This document shows, one piece after another, positions 16,854 to 26,154 of a stretch of 64,000 nucleotides of DNA. The notes beneath the pieces are model-generated. The model was not told the origin of the DNA and did not search any database. It worked only from the letters and a program-made list of their open reading frames with translations. The first letter of the stretch is position 1, and every line of letters starts with the position of its first letter. Origin of the DNA: Phycisphaeraceae bacterium (lineage in GTDB: Bacteria > Planctomycetota > Phycisphaerae > Phycisphaerales > UBA1924); the NCBI GenBank assembly GCA_020639135.1, contig JACKHE010000005.1, forward strand, positions 124,001 to 188,000. The letters are read 5' to 3'. Made by a program: the position numbers and the translations under genes.

Positions 16854-17191
16854 GATGGGTCCTCCTGCGCAATGAGGGATGCGGGTGGGGGGTCGATGAG
16901 CAACATCTCGCGAACTGCCCAGCGGCCGGGGATCTGAGGGCGCGGGTTGACATCGTGGAACGACAGCCGAGCAAGGTTGGGACCAGCGTTCTGGAAGGCG
17001 CGCAGCGGCGGCGCCGGATTGAGCTCGCAGAGCGCAACGGTGGTGTCGGTGGGCTCCGCGATCTCGTCGACGACAGCGGAGCGACGCGCGATGCACAGCA
17101 GCACGATCAACGCGATGAACGTGGTCAGAGTGAACCAGTTGAGGACCACGACAAACGCGGAGTCAGAAGAGTTCTGCGCGAGCATCACCAT
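16850..17191 (-). CDS. Small membrane protein with NPxPPxRxFQ motif, copy 3 (longer)
   Basis: 113 aa from ATG 17191 behind GGGGAGG. One transmembrane helix at about 12-36 (FVVVLNWFTLTTFIALIVLL), then CELNPAPPLRAFQ at 55-67 and a weaker second copy, HDVNPRPQIPGR, at 79-90. The extra C-terminal region ends DPPPASLIAQEDPS. First gene of the operon that runs to the integrase. Divergent from the methyltransferase, with a 76-bp gap that should hold both promoters. Confidence 0.75.
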   Translation of the reverse strand: MVMLAQNSSDSAFVVVLNWFTLTTFIALIVLLCIARRSAVVDEIAEPTDTTVALCELNPAPPLRAFQNAGPNLARLSFHDVNPRPQIPGRWAVREMLLIDPPPASLIAQEDPS

Positions 17192-17267
17192 CTCAGCGCC
17201 TCCCCGTCGTGTGCGGGTCGATCCGGCGTCGGCTTGAAGAACGCAGCGATCCCGAAGTGGGGACACC

Positions 17268-18221
17268 ATGTCCCCACCAACCAAGAACAACACCCCGCAA
17301 GCAGACCTCCGCACCGCCAGCGCCGAATCGATGACGTTCATCGAGGACGACAGCGTCGATCTGGTCGTCACCTCGCCGCCCTACTGGAACGCCCGCGCCT
17401 ACGACGAGTACGAGAAGGGCTCCAAGAGCTACAAGAAGCGCAACTACACCAAGGGGTTCGTCTCGTACGACGAGTACCTGGCGCTGATGACGCGGTGTTT
17501 CAGCGAGGCGTTCCGCGTGACCAAACCCGGCGGGATGTGCTGCGTCATCGTCAGCGGCGTGCTCTACAAGAAAAAGCACTACCCGATCCCGGCGGACCTC
17601 TCCAAGCGGATGCGCGACATCGGCTGGGAGCAGCGCGAGGAACTCGTTTGGGATAAAACACACTCGGCCTGCGATCGCTTCGGCACGTTCGCGTTGCACC
17701 GGGGGCCGCACTACTTCTACCCCAACATCCAGACGGAGCGGATCTTGGTGTTCTCCAAGCCGGGGCCAAGCCCGCGCAACACCACCGATCCGGCGACACG
17801 TGAGGCATCCAGGCTCCCGCTGACACCGTTGGCGACGAGAGAGATCGGCAACGACGTCTGGCACGTCGCCGCGTCCAGGCACGGTGAAGTCGATCACCCC
17901 GCGCCGTACCCGCAGGACCTGATAGCACGTCTGATCCTGCTCTACAGCTACAAGGGCGACCTGGTGCTCGATCCGTTCCTCGGCAGCGGCCAGACGATGG
18001 TCGTCGCCAACGCGTACGGCAGGAACTTCGTCGGCGTTGACGTCGAAGAGAACTTCGTCGAGTACGCCAGGTCGCGCATCGGCGAGCCGCTGCGCCTTCG
18101 CAACAAGCAGCTCGTCGCGCGGTACGAGCACATCGAGGGCGACGCGTTCCTTGATCCGCGCCAGCACGGGCGAGAGGGGCGGGGGACGGTCGACGATCAG
18201 GAATGCCGGCGACCACGGTGA
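17268..18221 (+). CDS. DNA methyltransferase (N4-cytosine or N6-adenine, beta class)
   Basis: 317 aa. Catalytic motif IV TSPPYWN lies at about 36-42, before the cofactor motif I DPFLGSGQTMVVANAYGRNF near residue 227, giving the beta-class order. RFGTFALHRGP and EVDHPAPYPQDLIARLI are the usual flanking blocks. The TSPPYWN form is shared by N4-cytosine and N6-adenine enzymes, so the target base cannot be told. No restriction endonuclease gene is adjacent, so this is probably an orphan enzyme that protects the element or regulates it. Divergent from the small-membrane-protein operon. Confidence 0.93.
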   Translation: MSPPTKNNTPQADLRTASAESMTFIEDDSVDLVVTSPPYWNARAYDEYEKGSKSYKKRNYTKGFVSYDEYLALMTRCFSEAFRVTKPGGMCCVIVSGVLYKKKHYPIPADLSKRMRDIGWEQREELVWDKTHSACDRFGTFALHRGPHYFYPNIQTERILVFSKPGPSPRNTTDPATREASRLPLTPLATREIGNDVWHVAASRHGEVDHPAPYPQDLIARLILLYSYKGDLVLDPFLGSGQTMVVANAYGRNFVGVDVEENFVEYARSRIGEPLRLRNKQLVARYEHIEGDAFLDPRQHGREGRGTVDDQECRRPR

Positions 18222-18369
18222 CGGTGATGGTGTTTGCATGCGGACAGCATGCGCTGCGCCCGTCGGACGGCTGATCGGATCTTCTGCGCGCTTTAGCTGT
18301 CGTGGAAATCCGACCTAGCGTCCGATGACCGTGGTGTTCAATGACCTCCAGCGAAAGGAGGTCACCCCC

Positions 18370-18882
18370 ATGACCACATCACCATTCGGCGGCGACATCG
18401 CCAGCTGCGGCCTGCCGGTCGACATCAGCATCCTGACACACTCGATCAACGGCGTCGAGATGCCCGAGCTCAAGGTCGGCGCTATCGGCGTCACGCTGCC
18501 CGACGGCAGCGTCCGCGAGCAGCAGCACCGCGCCCTGGCGATGCTGCGCGACGGCACCATCGTGGACGCGATCCAGGACTCGATCCGGTGCGACTACTGC
18601 GCCGCCGAGGTCGCGCACCTTGCGCAGCGCGAGGGCTTGACGCCCTTCGAGGAGCTTGTGGCGAGCCGGCACCACCGATCCAACATCGCCCGCTCCGTCC
18701 TGACGGGCATCCCGCTGTGCTGCCGCCACCAGGTCCGCTTCACGCTGGGGGGCGGGCGCATCGTCGTGATCTCGCCCAACGAGGAGGCGGCGCTCCGGAA
18801 GCAGTGCAACGACCGCAGGTCGCTGATGATCGAGGTGCTCTGCGAGTACGTCCCCGACCATGCTCCACGGGCGCTCACCTAA
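18370..18882 (+). CDS. Hypothetical 170-aa protein with Cys-rich centre
   Basis: Starts behind a perfect AAAGGAGG. An acidic/neutral N-terminus is followed by IRCDYCAAEVAHLAQREG and LTGIPLCCRHQVRF; the CxxC and CC-x-H could bind zinc. No family recognised. Its end overlaps the next gene by 23 nt, so it is probably made together with the ATPase. Confidence 0.8.
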   Translation: MTTSPFGGDIASCGLPVDISILTHSINGVEMPELKVGAIGVTLPDGSVREQQHRALAMLRDGTIVDAIQDSIRCDYCAAEVAHLAQREGLTPFEELVASRHHRSNIARSVLTGIPLCCRHQVRFTLGGGRIVVISPNEEAALRKQCNDRRSLMIEVLCEYVPDHAPRALT

Positions 18883-20827
18883 CCCCTACGGCGGCGGCTA
18901 CCGCTCGCAGCGATTGCGCCGCGCTGTCGAGCGCGCCCGTTCTCATGGAACACCGCCGGTCGCCGGGTCGCGCGCGATGCAGCCGTGGCCCGGCGGCTGG
19001 CCCCCGATGCCCCACGGCGCTTTCTGTGATGGGCCGTGCCTGTTGGGGTTCACCCCGGACGGTCGGCAACTGCGGATCAACGAGGACGACCTGAACGGCC
19101 CCGTGACGCTGGTGGTCGGTCCTCCCAGGTCGGGCAAGACCGTGCTGGCCGAGCGGCTGATGGCGACGGTGGACGCCCTGGGCGGCTTGGTCATCGGCGT
19201 GGACACCAAGAACGCCTCCGACCATGAGCCCGGTCACGGGCTGCCGACGCTGGTCCCCCGGGATCTGGCGCTGGGATTGGAACCGCCGCCGGGCGTTGAC
19301 GAGGAGGTCTTCCTGGGCCGCTGGATCCGCCTAATCGAGCAGAGCCTGTACCTGCACTCGGGCAGCCGGTACCTCCTCGAGGAGTGGCGGAAGCTGCGGC
19401 TGGCGCTGGCGCCCGGCGAGCGGGTCTGCTGGCGGGCGGTGCTGGAGGCGTTGGAGCTCAGGCTCGACAAGGCCAAGGGGTGGTCCAAGCAGTCCCAGCA
19501 CCTCGATTCGGCGGTTAATGCGCTGGGGCGGCTGTGCCGGTCCACGGAGCTGTTCTCCAGCGTCGTCGGTCTGGACTGGAGAAGACGGTTCTCGCACAGC
19601 CACACGATCCTCCTGCGGGGGCAGACGGCCGAAGCCGCTCGGATTGCCACCTTGATCTATCTGGAGGCCTTCCCGCTGTACGCCACGGCGATGGGGTGGA
19701 CGGACCGGCGGTTCCGGGGGCTCTTCGTGCTGGACGACGCTCGCGTCCTCGTCAAGCGGGGTGAGCGGCACGACCACGCCGATGTGGACGCCCTGATCAA
19801 CTTCGCCGATCTGGCGCACGTCAACGGCGCCGGGACGATGGTGGTGGTCCAGCATCTCGGGGAGGTGTCGGACGATCTGGTCAGCAGCGCCAACGGCCTG
19901 ATCCTGTGCGGCCCGGTCAGCGAGCAGGACATCGCCCGCCTGCGGGGGCGGATGCAGCTGACCCCGTTGCAGACCCAGTGGCTGCTGCACCAACCCGTGT
20001 TTTACGCGGTGGCGCACTTCAGGCGGCAGGCGTGGTCCTTCGGCGTTCCGATCCGGCTGGCGCCGCCGTCGCCGACAACACCGGCGGGCTCGTTCGCGGG
20101 GGCGGACCGGGAGCGTCGGCGCCGTGCGATGTTCGATGGAATGACGCCGAAGCTGTGGGCGCCGGCGCCGATTTCGGCGTCATCGACGGCCACGTCGTCG
20201 ACGGCATCCACTGAACGAAGCGGCAATGGAGATCAGGATAGCGATGAGAAGCAAGGGCTTTCCGCGAAGCTGCACCGTCTGTTGACGGAGTTGGCCGATC
20301 ACCCGCATCTGCTCCAGTCGGAACTGGGCCAGCGGTGCGGGGTGCGGGGTCGGGAGCTGACGGCGTGCCGGGACGAGTTGCAACAACTCGGGCTGGTCAG
20401 GACGCACCGGCTGCTGCGGTACGCGTTGTGGGAGCTGACACAGAAGGGAGCAGAACGGATCGGGCGGCGGTTCATCCCTCTTGCCGGTCGGGGAAGCCAC
20501 TCGCACCGATTCATGCAGGCGAGGTGGGCGGCATGGAAGCGGCGGGCGTGCCCTCGGGTTGAAGTGGAGCACGAGATCCCAGGTGTCGGGCCGGTTGACG
20601 GCTACGCCGAAACCGCCGAGGGGGCTGTTGAGGTCGTCGAGATCGTTCTGAGCGAAGAGACCGTGGACCGGGCTATTGAGAAACTGGTCAAGGTGGATGG
20701 GGTTCGGACAATCGTCGTCACTGATCAAGACGCTGTGCAGCGGATCCGCAGGCGGGTGGGGGACTTAGCCGGGATCGGGGTGTTGTCGGTGCGGGAGCTA
20801 GTGGCTATAGGGCAATGCTCTAGTTAG
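18860..20827 (+). CDS. FtsK/HerA-type ATPase fused to winged-helix and nuclease-like domains
   Basis: 655 aa. Residues about 88-100 hold Walker A VVGPPRSGKT, followed by GGLVIGVDTKNA; the Walker B-like strand is RGLFVLDDARVL and a later block reads TMVVVQHLGEVSDDLVSSANG, as in TraG/VirD4/HerA translocases. From about 470, SAKLHRLLTELADHPHLLQS and LGLVRTHRLLRYALWELT form a winged helix. The end (EHEIPGVGPVDGYAE and AVEVVEIV) resembles a PD-(D/E)xK or replication-relaxation type core. No membrane segment is visible. Likely a DNA-processing or DNA-pumping ATPase of the element. The start is not backed by a clear ribosome site; ATG 18977 is an alternative. Confidence 0.82.
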   Translation: MLHGRSPNPYGGGYRSQRLRRAVERARSHGTPPVAGSRAMQPWPGGWPPMPHGAFCDGPCLLGFTPDGRQLRINEDDLNGPVTLVVGPPRSGKTVLAERLMATVDALGGLVIGVDTKNASDHEPGHGLPTLVPRDLALGLEPPPGVDEEVFLGRWIRLIEQSLYLHSGSRYLLEEWRKLRLALAPGERVCWRAVLEALELRLDKAKGWSKQSQHLDSAVNALGRLCRSTELFSSVVGLDWRRRFSHSHTILLRGQTAEAARIATLIYLEAFPLYATAMGWTDRRFRGLFVLDDARVLVKRGERHDHADVDALINFADLAHVNGAGTMVVVQHLGEVSDDLVSSANGLILCGPVSEQDIARLRGRMQLTPLQTQWLLHQPVFYAVAHFRRQAWSFGVPIRLAPPSPTTPAGSFAGADRERRRRAMFDGMTPKLWAPAPISASSTATSSTASTERSGNGDQDSDEKQGLSAKLHRLLTELADHPHLLQSELGQRCGVRGRELTACRDELQQLGLVRTHRLLRYALWELTQKGAERIGRRFIPLAGRGSHSHRFMQARWAAWKRRACPRVEVEHEIPGVGPVDGYAETAEGAVEVVEIVLSEETVDRAIEKLVKVDGVRTIVVTDQDAVQRIRRRVGDLAGIGVLSVRELVAIGQCSS

Positions 20828-21089
20828 GTATGTGCTAACCAAGCCCCATTCGTCCAAAGCCCAATGCAGTTTGTGTCAAGAATGTTTTGGGTGGAGTTTC
20901 GAAAGAATCGATTTGATCTGTTTTTGTATTAAAAATCGATTATTACCAAGCACTAACGGGATGCAGTCAAAATTTGTTTTTGCATGCACTGATGGACAAT
21001 GCAGCTATTTTCCAGAGGGCATTTTGGTAGTGTGTGCTGATCGTGCCCGCTCTTCCGTCTTGATGATGAAGATGAACCGGGATGAAGAC

Positions 21090-22058
21090 ATGTCAAACAG
21101 TAGGATTCATCAAGAGCAGTTCATCGACTTTGTCAGAGATGCGATCGAGAACCGAAACTTCACGATTCCTGAGGCTGCTGAGCGATGTGGTGTTTCAGAT
21201 CAAACACTCCGTAATTATTTGCGGTTCGTTTCATGGCCTGATGCACGTCAATTGGAAATTCTCATCGAGCGGCTGCATCTTCCTACCAGGGCAGCTGCAC
21301 AGGCATGGCTGTTCGGGCTGATCGAGCGCCAAGGCGCGACCTACGTTTCCCATTTCGCTCAACTCGATATTGCCGAGCAGGGCATTCCAACTGCACCATC
21401 CAAAGCCGAGAAATCCATCAGGGACAATCCATGTGATGAACAGACGGATGCGTTTATCGCCGAGATCGCGACACGCATCAGGCGGTATCGCAGAGGAATG
21501 ACTGCTTGGGATACACCGAAAAAGAGCTTGAGAGTAAATACCTCTGGCCCTGATGGGCATTGGCTTAGTGTGCCCGGAAACGAGCCGATCGAACACCTCC
21601 CGGTTGGCATGCGTCGTGAAGGGCTTGGTTTTCTTTCGAGTTGGATTCGTGTGCCCGCGGGTTACGGCGCATTCCACAAGCATGTTTCGAATCGCTTTCT
21701 CGATTCGGGAACTGAAGTCTTTGTTGTCTTTAAAGGGAAAGGGCATTTGGTTGTCGAGTCTCCTCTCGAGTCCAAAGACAAAGATGGTGTTGAGGTGTTT
21801 GGTTTGACGCCATTTGCATCGGGGCACTACGAAGGGTGTTCCGGACATCTTTTTCTTGCGTCAGGTGAATGTGATCTGGTCCTTTTTACCGTTTGTATTC
21901 CGGTTCCTCCAGAGCTGGCAAAGGGTAAGCCATTTGTCACCAATACCGAACACGGAGTGTCAGAGGGCAAGGCATTCAAAATTAATTCTGAATTGCCGGA
22001 TTTGCCTGATGGATTTGTTGAAGCGGTTCGCGCGATTAGAGAGACCCCGCATCCCTGA
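21090..22058 (+). CDS. HTH regulator with cupin-like C-terminal domain
   Basis: 322 aa from ATG 21090; upstream in-frame ATGs at 21063-21072 are possible. FTIPEAAERCGVSDQTLRNY is a clear helix-turn-helix near the N-terminus. The C-terminal half (WIRVPAGYGAFHKHVSNRFL, then VFVVFKGKGHLVV) reads like a cupin sensor, as in XRE-cupin regulators. It probably binds DNA and a small ligand. Composition is AT-richer than the ATPase gene before it, so the two may have different origins. Confidence 0.72.
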   Translation: MSNSRIHQEQFIDFVRDAIENRNFTIPEAAERCGVSDQTLRNYLRFVSWPDARQLEILIERLHLPTRAAAQAWLFGLIERQGATYVSHFAQLDIAEQGIPTAPSKAEKSIRDNPCDEQTDAFIAEIATRIRRYRRGMTAWDTPKKSLRVNTSGPDGHWLSVPGNEPIEHLPVGMRREGLGFLSSWIRVPAGYGAFHKHVSNRFLDSGTEVFVVFKGKGHLVVESPLESKDKDGVEVFGLTPFASGHYEGCSGHLFLASGECDLVLFTVCIPVPPELAKGKPFVTNTEHGVSEGKAFKINSELPDLPDGFVEAVRAIRETPHP

Positions 22059-22084
22059 CCGGATAACGAAAGGAATCTCTTACG

Positions 22085-22693
22085 ATGAATGCAATGCACA
22101 ACAAAATGAGCAGCGAGACTCCTCGGGATTCCCCTTCAATGTGCCCTGTTCACATCACCTCGCGAACAGGAGAACTGGTGGGGACATACCGCGATCTTGA
22201 GGCCCTGCTGAATACCTTGTCTAGATATGTCGTAGTCGATTATCCTCGTCGCCGGATTATCGTGCAGGATATCGAGCGGCGGTACGAGAAGACATTGGAT
22301 GAGATTGCAAAGGAATCGGCAGCATTAAAGTTGGCGACCGAAAAAATTGGCCACAGTGGACAGCGTCAGATCAGCAAATTAATGGGGCTGGTCGCTCTTA
22401 ATGCACTCGTGTGCTATCCAATGACACACCCGTCAATTGCATGGTGTTACGGTTGGACAGGATATGTCGATCTCTACAATATTAAGATCAGGGTGCAAAA
22501 AGACATTTCGGCTGTAAACAAGGTGATTGACGCATGCCGACCCGGGATGCCATTCTTCCATACCAGGACGACCCCATACTACATCATGTCGCCAGAAGCC
22601 GCAGGCGGTTCAAGTGAGGGCGCTGATCGTGGGTACAGGATTGTCCTTTGCCGACATGCCAGTTCATTCAGCTATGTGAATCATGGCCAATAA
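22085..22693 (+). CDS. Hypothetical 202-aa protein
   Basis: Follows the HTH-cupin gene by 26 bp behind AAAGGAATC, so probably the same transcript. Residues about 30-75 (YRDLEALLNTLSRYVVVDYP, RRRIIVQDIERRY) look like a folded alpha/beta segment; one hydrophobic stretch (LMGLVALNALVCY) near residue 100 may be buried or membrane-associated. No family recognised. Its 3' end overlaps the convergent hypothetical gene by 13 nt. Confidence 0.65.
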   Translation: MNAMHNKMSSETPRDSPSMCPVHITSRTGELVGTYRDLEALLNTLSRYVVVDYPRRRIIVQDIERRYEKTLDEIAKESAALKLATEKIGHSGQRQISKLMGLVALNALVCYPMTHPSIAWCYGWTGYVDLYNIKIRVQKDISAVNKVIDACRPGMPFFHTRTTPYYIMSPEAAGGSSEGADRGYRIVLCRHASSFSYVNHGQ

Positions 22694-23472
22694 GGAAGCA
22701 TAAGCCGGTGTGTGGAAGAGTCTGGTTGGCTGTCGGACGAAATCCAAGCGCACGCGGCGTTGTATTGCATATGTAGATCTGGATGGATGGCATTATCAAT
22801 CGGATCGGGATTGATTGCATGGTGCGTTGTTGAGAATAAGTCATCAAGTATGCGCGAGAATTGGGTTAGGTGCTTTGTGGAGGCCCTCTGAAAGTACCCT
22901 TTGGGTTCTGGACACGGCGTAACCGAGTATACTGACGAAGCCCTGTGAAGCAGTCGTCCCGAACGATCAACAGGTAATGCGCCAACCCATCGATAACCGA
23001 GTTCTCGTTTGCGAAGCGATACTGCCCAGGCGCTGCATCCTAAATACCAATCAATCAGCGGCTCTTTATGCTCGCTGGTGATTCGGGATACGATGGAGCT
23101 CGGAAGTGCGCCTCTGCGAATTAGGATGTAATTCGTCGAGAATTCATGGGGGTATACCATGGATGCTCGGCAACGCGACAACGCATTGGCTAATTCCAAT
23201 GAATTGCGTTGCCTTAACAACAATGCGGTCGACATTGGTATGCTTGATACCACATCAAGCAAGGACTCATCATGATGTTCAGAGCATCCACTATTTGTGG
23301 CGTCTAGCGCTCGGCAAATATCGTTCAAGAGATCTTTGGGGGAAAGTACTCTGCGTTCTTGAACCGTCACAATCTGTGTGATGTCGCCATCACACCGCCC
23401 CCAAATCGTGCTGCTTGATAATCGCTCCCAGCCTAGTGATTCCAGTCCATTATGTACCATACGATTGTGCAT
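22681..23472 (-). CDS. Hypothetical 263-aa protein
   Basis: Reads MHNRMVHNGLESLGWERL and then IWGRCDGDITQIVTVQER, with Trp and Cys throughout but no known motif. ATG 23460 is an alternative start. It lies downstream of the second ATPase gene on the same strand (116 bp gap). GC content is below that of the flanking ATPase genes. No function can be given. Confidence 0.55.
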   Translation of the reverse strand: MHNRMVHNGLESLGWERLSSSTIWGRCDGDITQIVTVQERRVLSPKDLLNDICRALDATNSGCSEHHDESLLDVVSSIPMSTALLLRQRNSLELANALSRCRASMVYPHEFSTNYILIRRGALPSSIVSRITSEHKEPLIDWYLGCSAWAVSLRKRELGYRWVGALPVDRSGRLLHRASSVYSVTPCPEPKGYFQRASTKHLTQFSRILDDLFSTTHHAINPDPIDNAIHPDLHMQYNAACAWISSDSQPDSSTHRLMLPYWP

Positions 23473-23587
23473 ATGTCATTGCTTATCAATGTTGCGCACA
23501 CGAAGAGATGCCTAGCTGGCAATAATTCGAGATACTCCAGTGGGCGACGAACGAGAATAGCGTGTGCAAAGGCAGTTGAGCAAGCGC

Positions 23588-25660
23588 TTAAACTGGAACA
23601 TTGGGACACGCAGAGATCCAACGAAGGAATCCTGGAGGCGTGAATACTCTGATTCCTGCTTGCCTGCATCTTCTCAGCACAGGCTGCGGTATACCATTGG
23701 GCAGCAATGCGTACTTTTCAATTGAAGTGAGCGAGTTTAGCCGCTGTATGCAATGCATAAAATTTGCAGACCCTGTCTCCACCTCAAGCACGAGTGTGCG
23801 ACTATCTAGCTCCGCGTGTAGGTCATACCGGAAATCGTTGTGGATCCATTCAGTGGAGACAGTCCATCCAGAATCTCGCAAGCGATTTGCTACTCGATCT
23901 TGCCAATAGGCATGCTGAAGTGACCCGTTAATTGGGGTGATGTGGAATTTTCTACCGGCACAGAATACTCTTCCAGAGTTTGTCATTTCAAGTAATACGA
24001 TCCCGCCCTCGGGCACCTTGATGGGGTAGGGCTTGATGAGCCCGTCTTCGACAAGGACGTTTTTGAACGAGTTGCCCTTTCGGCGAGCCAATCCGAGGCG
24101 GTCATACCGCTTGGCTACACCATCGAATGGGTATGCCGCGATATCTCTAAGCAGCGCCAGTACTTGCGGGTCGTCGAAAATCCCTCGACCGCCCGAATCA
24201 GGCGATTCCACCGTGTACGCCGATTCCAACTGAATTTGCCCGTCAATGTGCTCAGAAGTGGCAATTCCGCCCGGTCCGCTCGCCTGTGCGCTGTTCACCT
24301 GGGTGGAATCGCTGGTCTCTGCGGCTCTTGAGAACGGCCCCTGTCGGAACCGTTGCTCGACGAGCCTGTCGGTCATCTGCCCCTTCGGGACAGAGATAAG
24401 CGGCGCCTGAAAATGCACGGCCCTTGGCCAGCGCCCGCTTAATCGGCAGATGCCCTGGCCGATGGGCAGCGCGCTGAGCATCGCGGCGCCCTCTTGGTCG
24501 AGGAGGAGGTTCTGTGCTGCGGCCAACAGATCGGTGCGGGAGCGCAGCGACATGGAGACGAACCCGTAGCAGTTGGCCATGACGACCTGGCTGAGTGTCG
24601 AAGGCGACTGGCTGCAGAGGATCATCCCCAGGCCGACTTCTCGTGACTGGCGCGCCATGGTTTCGATGATGGACTCGCGGGCTCCAGTGCGGTTTGGGAC
24701 TAACTCCTGGGCCTCTTCGAGCGCCAGCACAAAGCGCAGCCGCTCGCGCTGTGGTTGAGCGAGCAGGGTGTAGTGCAAAGACCGCGCGATCAGATTCGTG
24801 ATGAATCCGGCGTCTTGTCGGCTCAGCCCGTCCAACTCCAGCACGGTGTGGTGGTCGAGCAGTTGAGCGACTGCATTGGCGTCTCGCCTGCGGTTCAGCA
24901 CGATGCCAAGCGGACCGCTCGTCAGGTGGCCGAGGATACGCTTTGCGGTTTCCGCCCAGGTGGCTGCACGGCCCTTGAGTTTGGCGGAAGTGATCGCTCT
25001 CTGGACATCGAGCAGGGTAGGGGCGCGCTTAGGATTGTTGCACCAGAGCCTCGTCGCCGCGGCGATGATCAGATTAGCGACACCGTCGCCACCCGTATAG
25101 GCGCGGTTCACTTCTTCGGCGATTTGTCGAATGTGAACGTCAAAGCCGACACCGGGCGGCGGGGCAAGAGGATTGAACGAGAAGGGCGCTCCGATATCAC
25201 GTCCGAGCGCAAGCACCTGGATGTCCTGCCCAGTCGGCAACGCAGCAAGATGGCGCGTGCTCCGCTTAAAGTCGGTCACACACCAGGGGATCTGGGCATC
25301 CATGAGCTGGACCAGCAGGTGATGGAGCAGATTGCTCTTGCCGCTGCCGGTCTGGCCGACGATGACGAGATGGCGGGTCAGTTCTTCGGGAGTCAGCCCC
25401 AACCAGCCCAGCGTGTGGACGCCATGGCGGATCCGCCCCAGGCGGAGCGGGCCATCGGCTTCAGTTCCACTTGGGGGTTCGAGCAGTGTTGTAAACCGCC
25501 CAGACGTTTGCCTGCTGAGCAGGTTGGTCAGGGTCAGGATCTCACGCTGTTCGGTAGGGTCACCAGTCAGGAACGCTGATTCCAGCGCCTGGGCCTTGGC
25601 TTCGCCCAGCAGGGGGCGGAGCTGACGGAATCGGGAGTGCGTGTTGGGGTTGGCGGTCAG
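23588..25660 (-). CDS. HerA/VirB4-like ATPase with winged-helix and nuclease-like C-terminus, non-AUG start
   Basis: About 690 aa when read from a CTG at 25660 that overlaps the upstream stop (CTGA). A TTG at 25402 is the first conventional start, but the 86 codons before it are clearly coding (FRQLRPLLGEAKAQALESAF, then GPLRLGRIRHGVHTLGWLGL). Walker A is VIVGQTGSGKSN, Walker B FVLALEEAQELVP, then MARQSREVGLGMILCSQSPS, all HerA/TrwB-like. Beyond about residue 480 there is a winged helix (AKRYDRLGLARRKGNSFKNV) and a tail, FRYDLHAELDSRTLVLEVETG, resembling the PD-(D/E)xK core. Predicted DNA translocase of the element, a functional parallel to the other ATPase. Confidence 0.85.
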   Translation of the reverse strand: MTANPNTHSRFRQLRPLLGEAKAQALESAFLTGDPTEQREILTLTNLLSRQTSGRFTTLLEPPSGTEADGPLRLGRIRHGVHTLGWLGLTPEELTRHLVIVGQTGSGKSNLLHHLLVQLMDAQIPWCVTDFKRSTRHLAALPTGQDIQVLALGRDIGAPFSFNPLAPPPGVGFDVHIRQIAEEVNRAYTGGDGVANLIIAAATRLWCNNPKRAPTLLDVQRAITSAKLKGRAATWAETAKRILGHLTSGPLGIVLNRRRDANAVAQLLDHHTVLELDGLSRQDAGFITNLIARSLHYTLLAQPQRERLRFVLALEEAQELVPNRTGARESIIETMARQSREVGLGMILCSQSPSTLSQVVMANCYGFVSMSLRSRTDLLAAAQNLLLDQEGAAMLSALPIGQGICRLSGRWPRAVHFQAPLISVPKGQMTDRLVEQRFRQGPFSRAAETSDSTQVNSAQASGPGGIATSEHIDGQIQLESAYTVESPDSGGRGIFDDPQVLALLRDIAAYPFDGVAKRYDRLGLARRKGNSFKNVLVEDGLIKPYPIKVPEGGIVLLEMTNSGRVFCAGRKFHITPINGSLQHAYWQDRVANRLRDSGWTVSTEWIHNDFRYDLHAELDSRTLVLEVETGSANFMHCIQRLNSLTSIEKYALLPNGIPQPVLRRCRQAGIRVFTPPGFLRWISACPNVPV

Positions 25661-26085
25661 CGTCCATCACCCGGCGAGGCGGTTTGTCGAAGAAACTCTT
25701 TCAAGAACGCGACGCGCGCGGCGTCCACCGCAGCATCCCGTGAACTCACGAGCAGCGAGGAGAGGTCCTTCCAGAGCGATAGTCGTTCACCATGTAGCCG
25801 GTCTTCGAGGCGTTCGATGCGTGCCTGAAGGGCGTTTCTCGGCTCGTCTTCGACATAGGGCGGTAAGTTGAGCTGCTGGCGCTTGGCCTCGCATAACTGC
25901 TCGGCAAGATCACTGCAACGCGCATCGCTGATGCCGATGCGTTGCGCGGCCAGGACTGCAGGTAGTCGCAGCTTGTTCGATGCGGTGACTTGGCGTTGGT
26001 GCTGCCAACGATCAACGGTTGATTGGGCCGGCTCGGCGTAGATGTCGTATGAGGGACTGATGTCACCTCTTGGGAGTAGTCTCAT
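25657..26085 (-). CDS. Hypothetical 142-aa protein, coupled to the HerA-like ATPase
   Basis: Taken from ATG 26085 (MRLLPRGD); a TTG at 26106 is possible. The C-terminal two thirds are long charged helices (ALQARIERLEDRLHGERLSL), probably coiled coil. Its stop overlaps the probable CTG start of the ATPase gene, so the two proteins are likely made together and may interact. Family unknown. Confidence 0.65.
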   Translation of the reverse strand: MRLLPRGDISPSYDIYAEPAQSTVDRWQHQRQVTASNKLRLPAVLAAQRIGISDARCSDLAEQLCEAKRQQLNLPPYVEDEPRNALQARIERLEDRLHGERLSLWKDLSSLLVSSRDAAVDAARVAFLKEFLRQTASPGDGR

Positions 26086-26154
26086 GGAGGTGGGTGGGAT
26101 GCTCAACCTACATGTATTGCGCTGAATTGACCTGCAAAAAATGGTCGATACTGC

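Noticed and set aside
17193..18239. 348-codon frame on the - strand
   Set aside because: Exact antisense of the DNA methyltransferase, whose catalytic motifs are intact.
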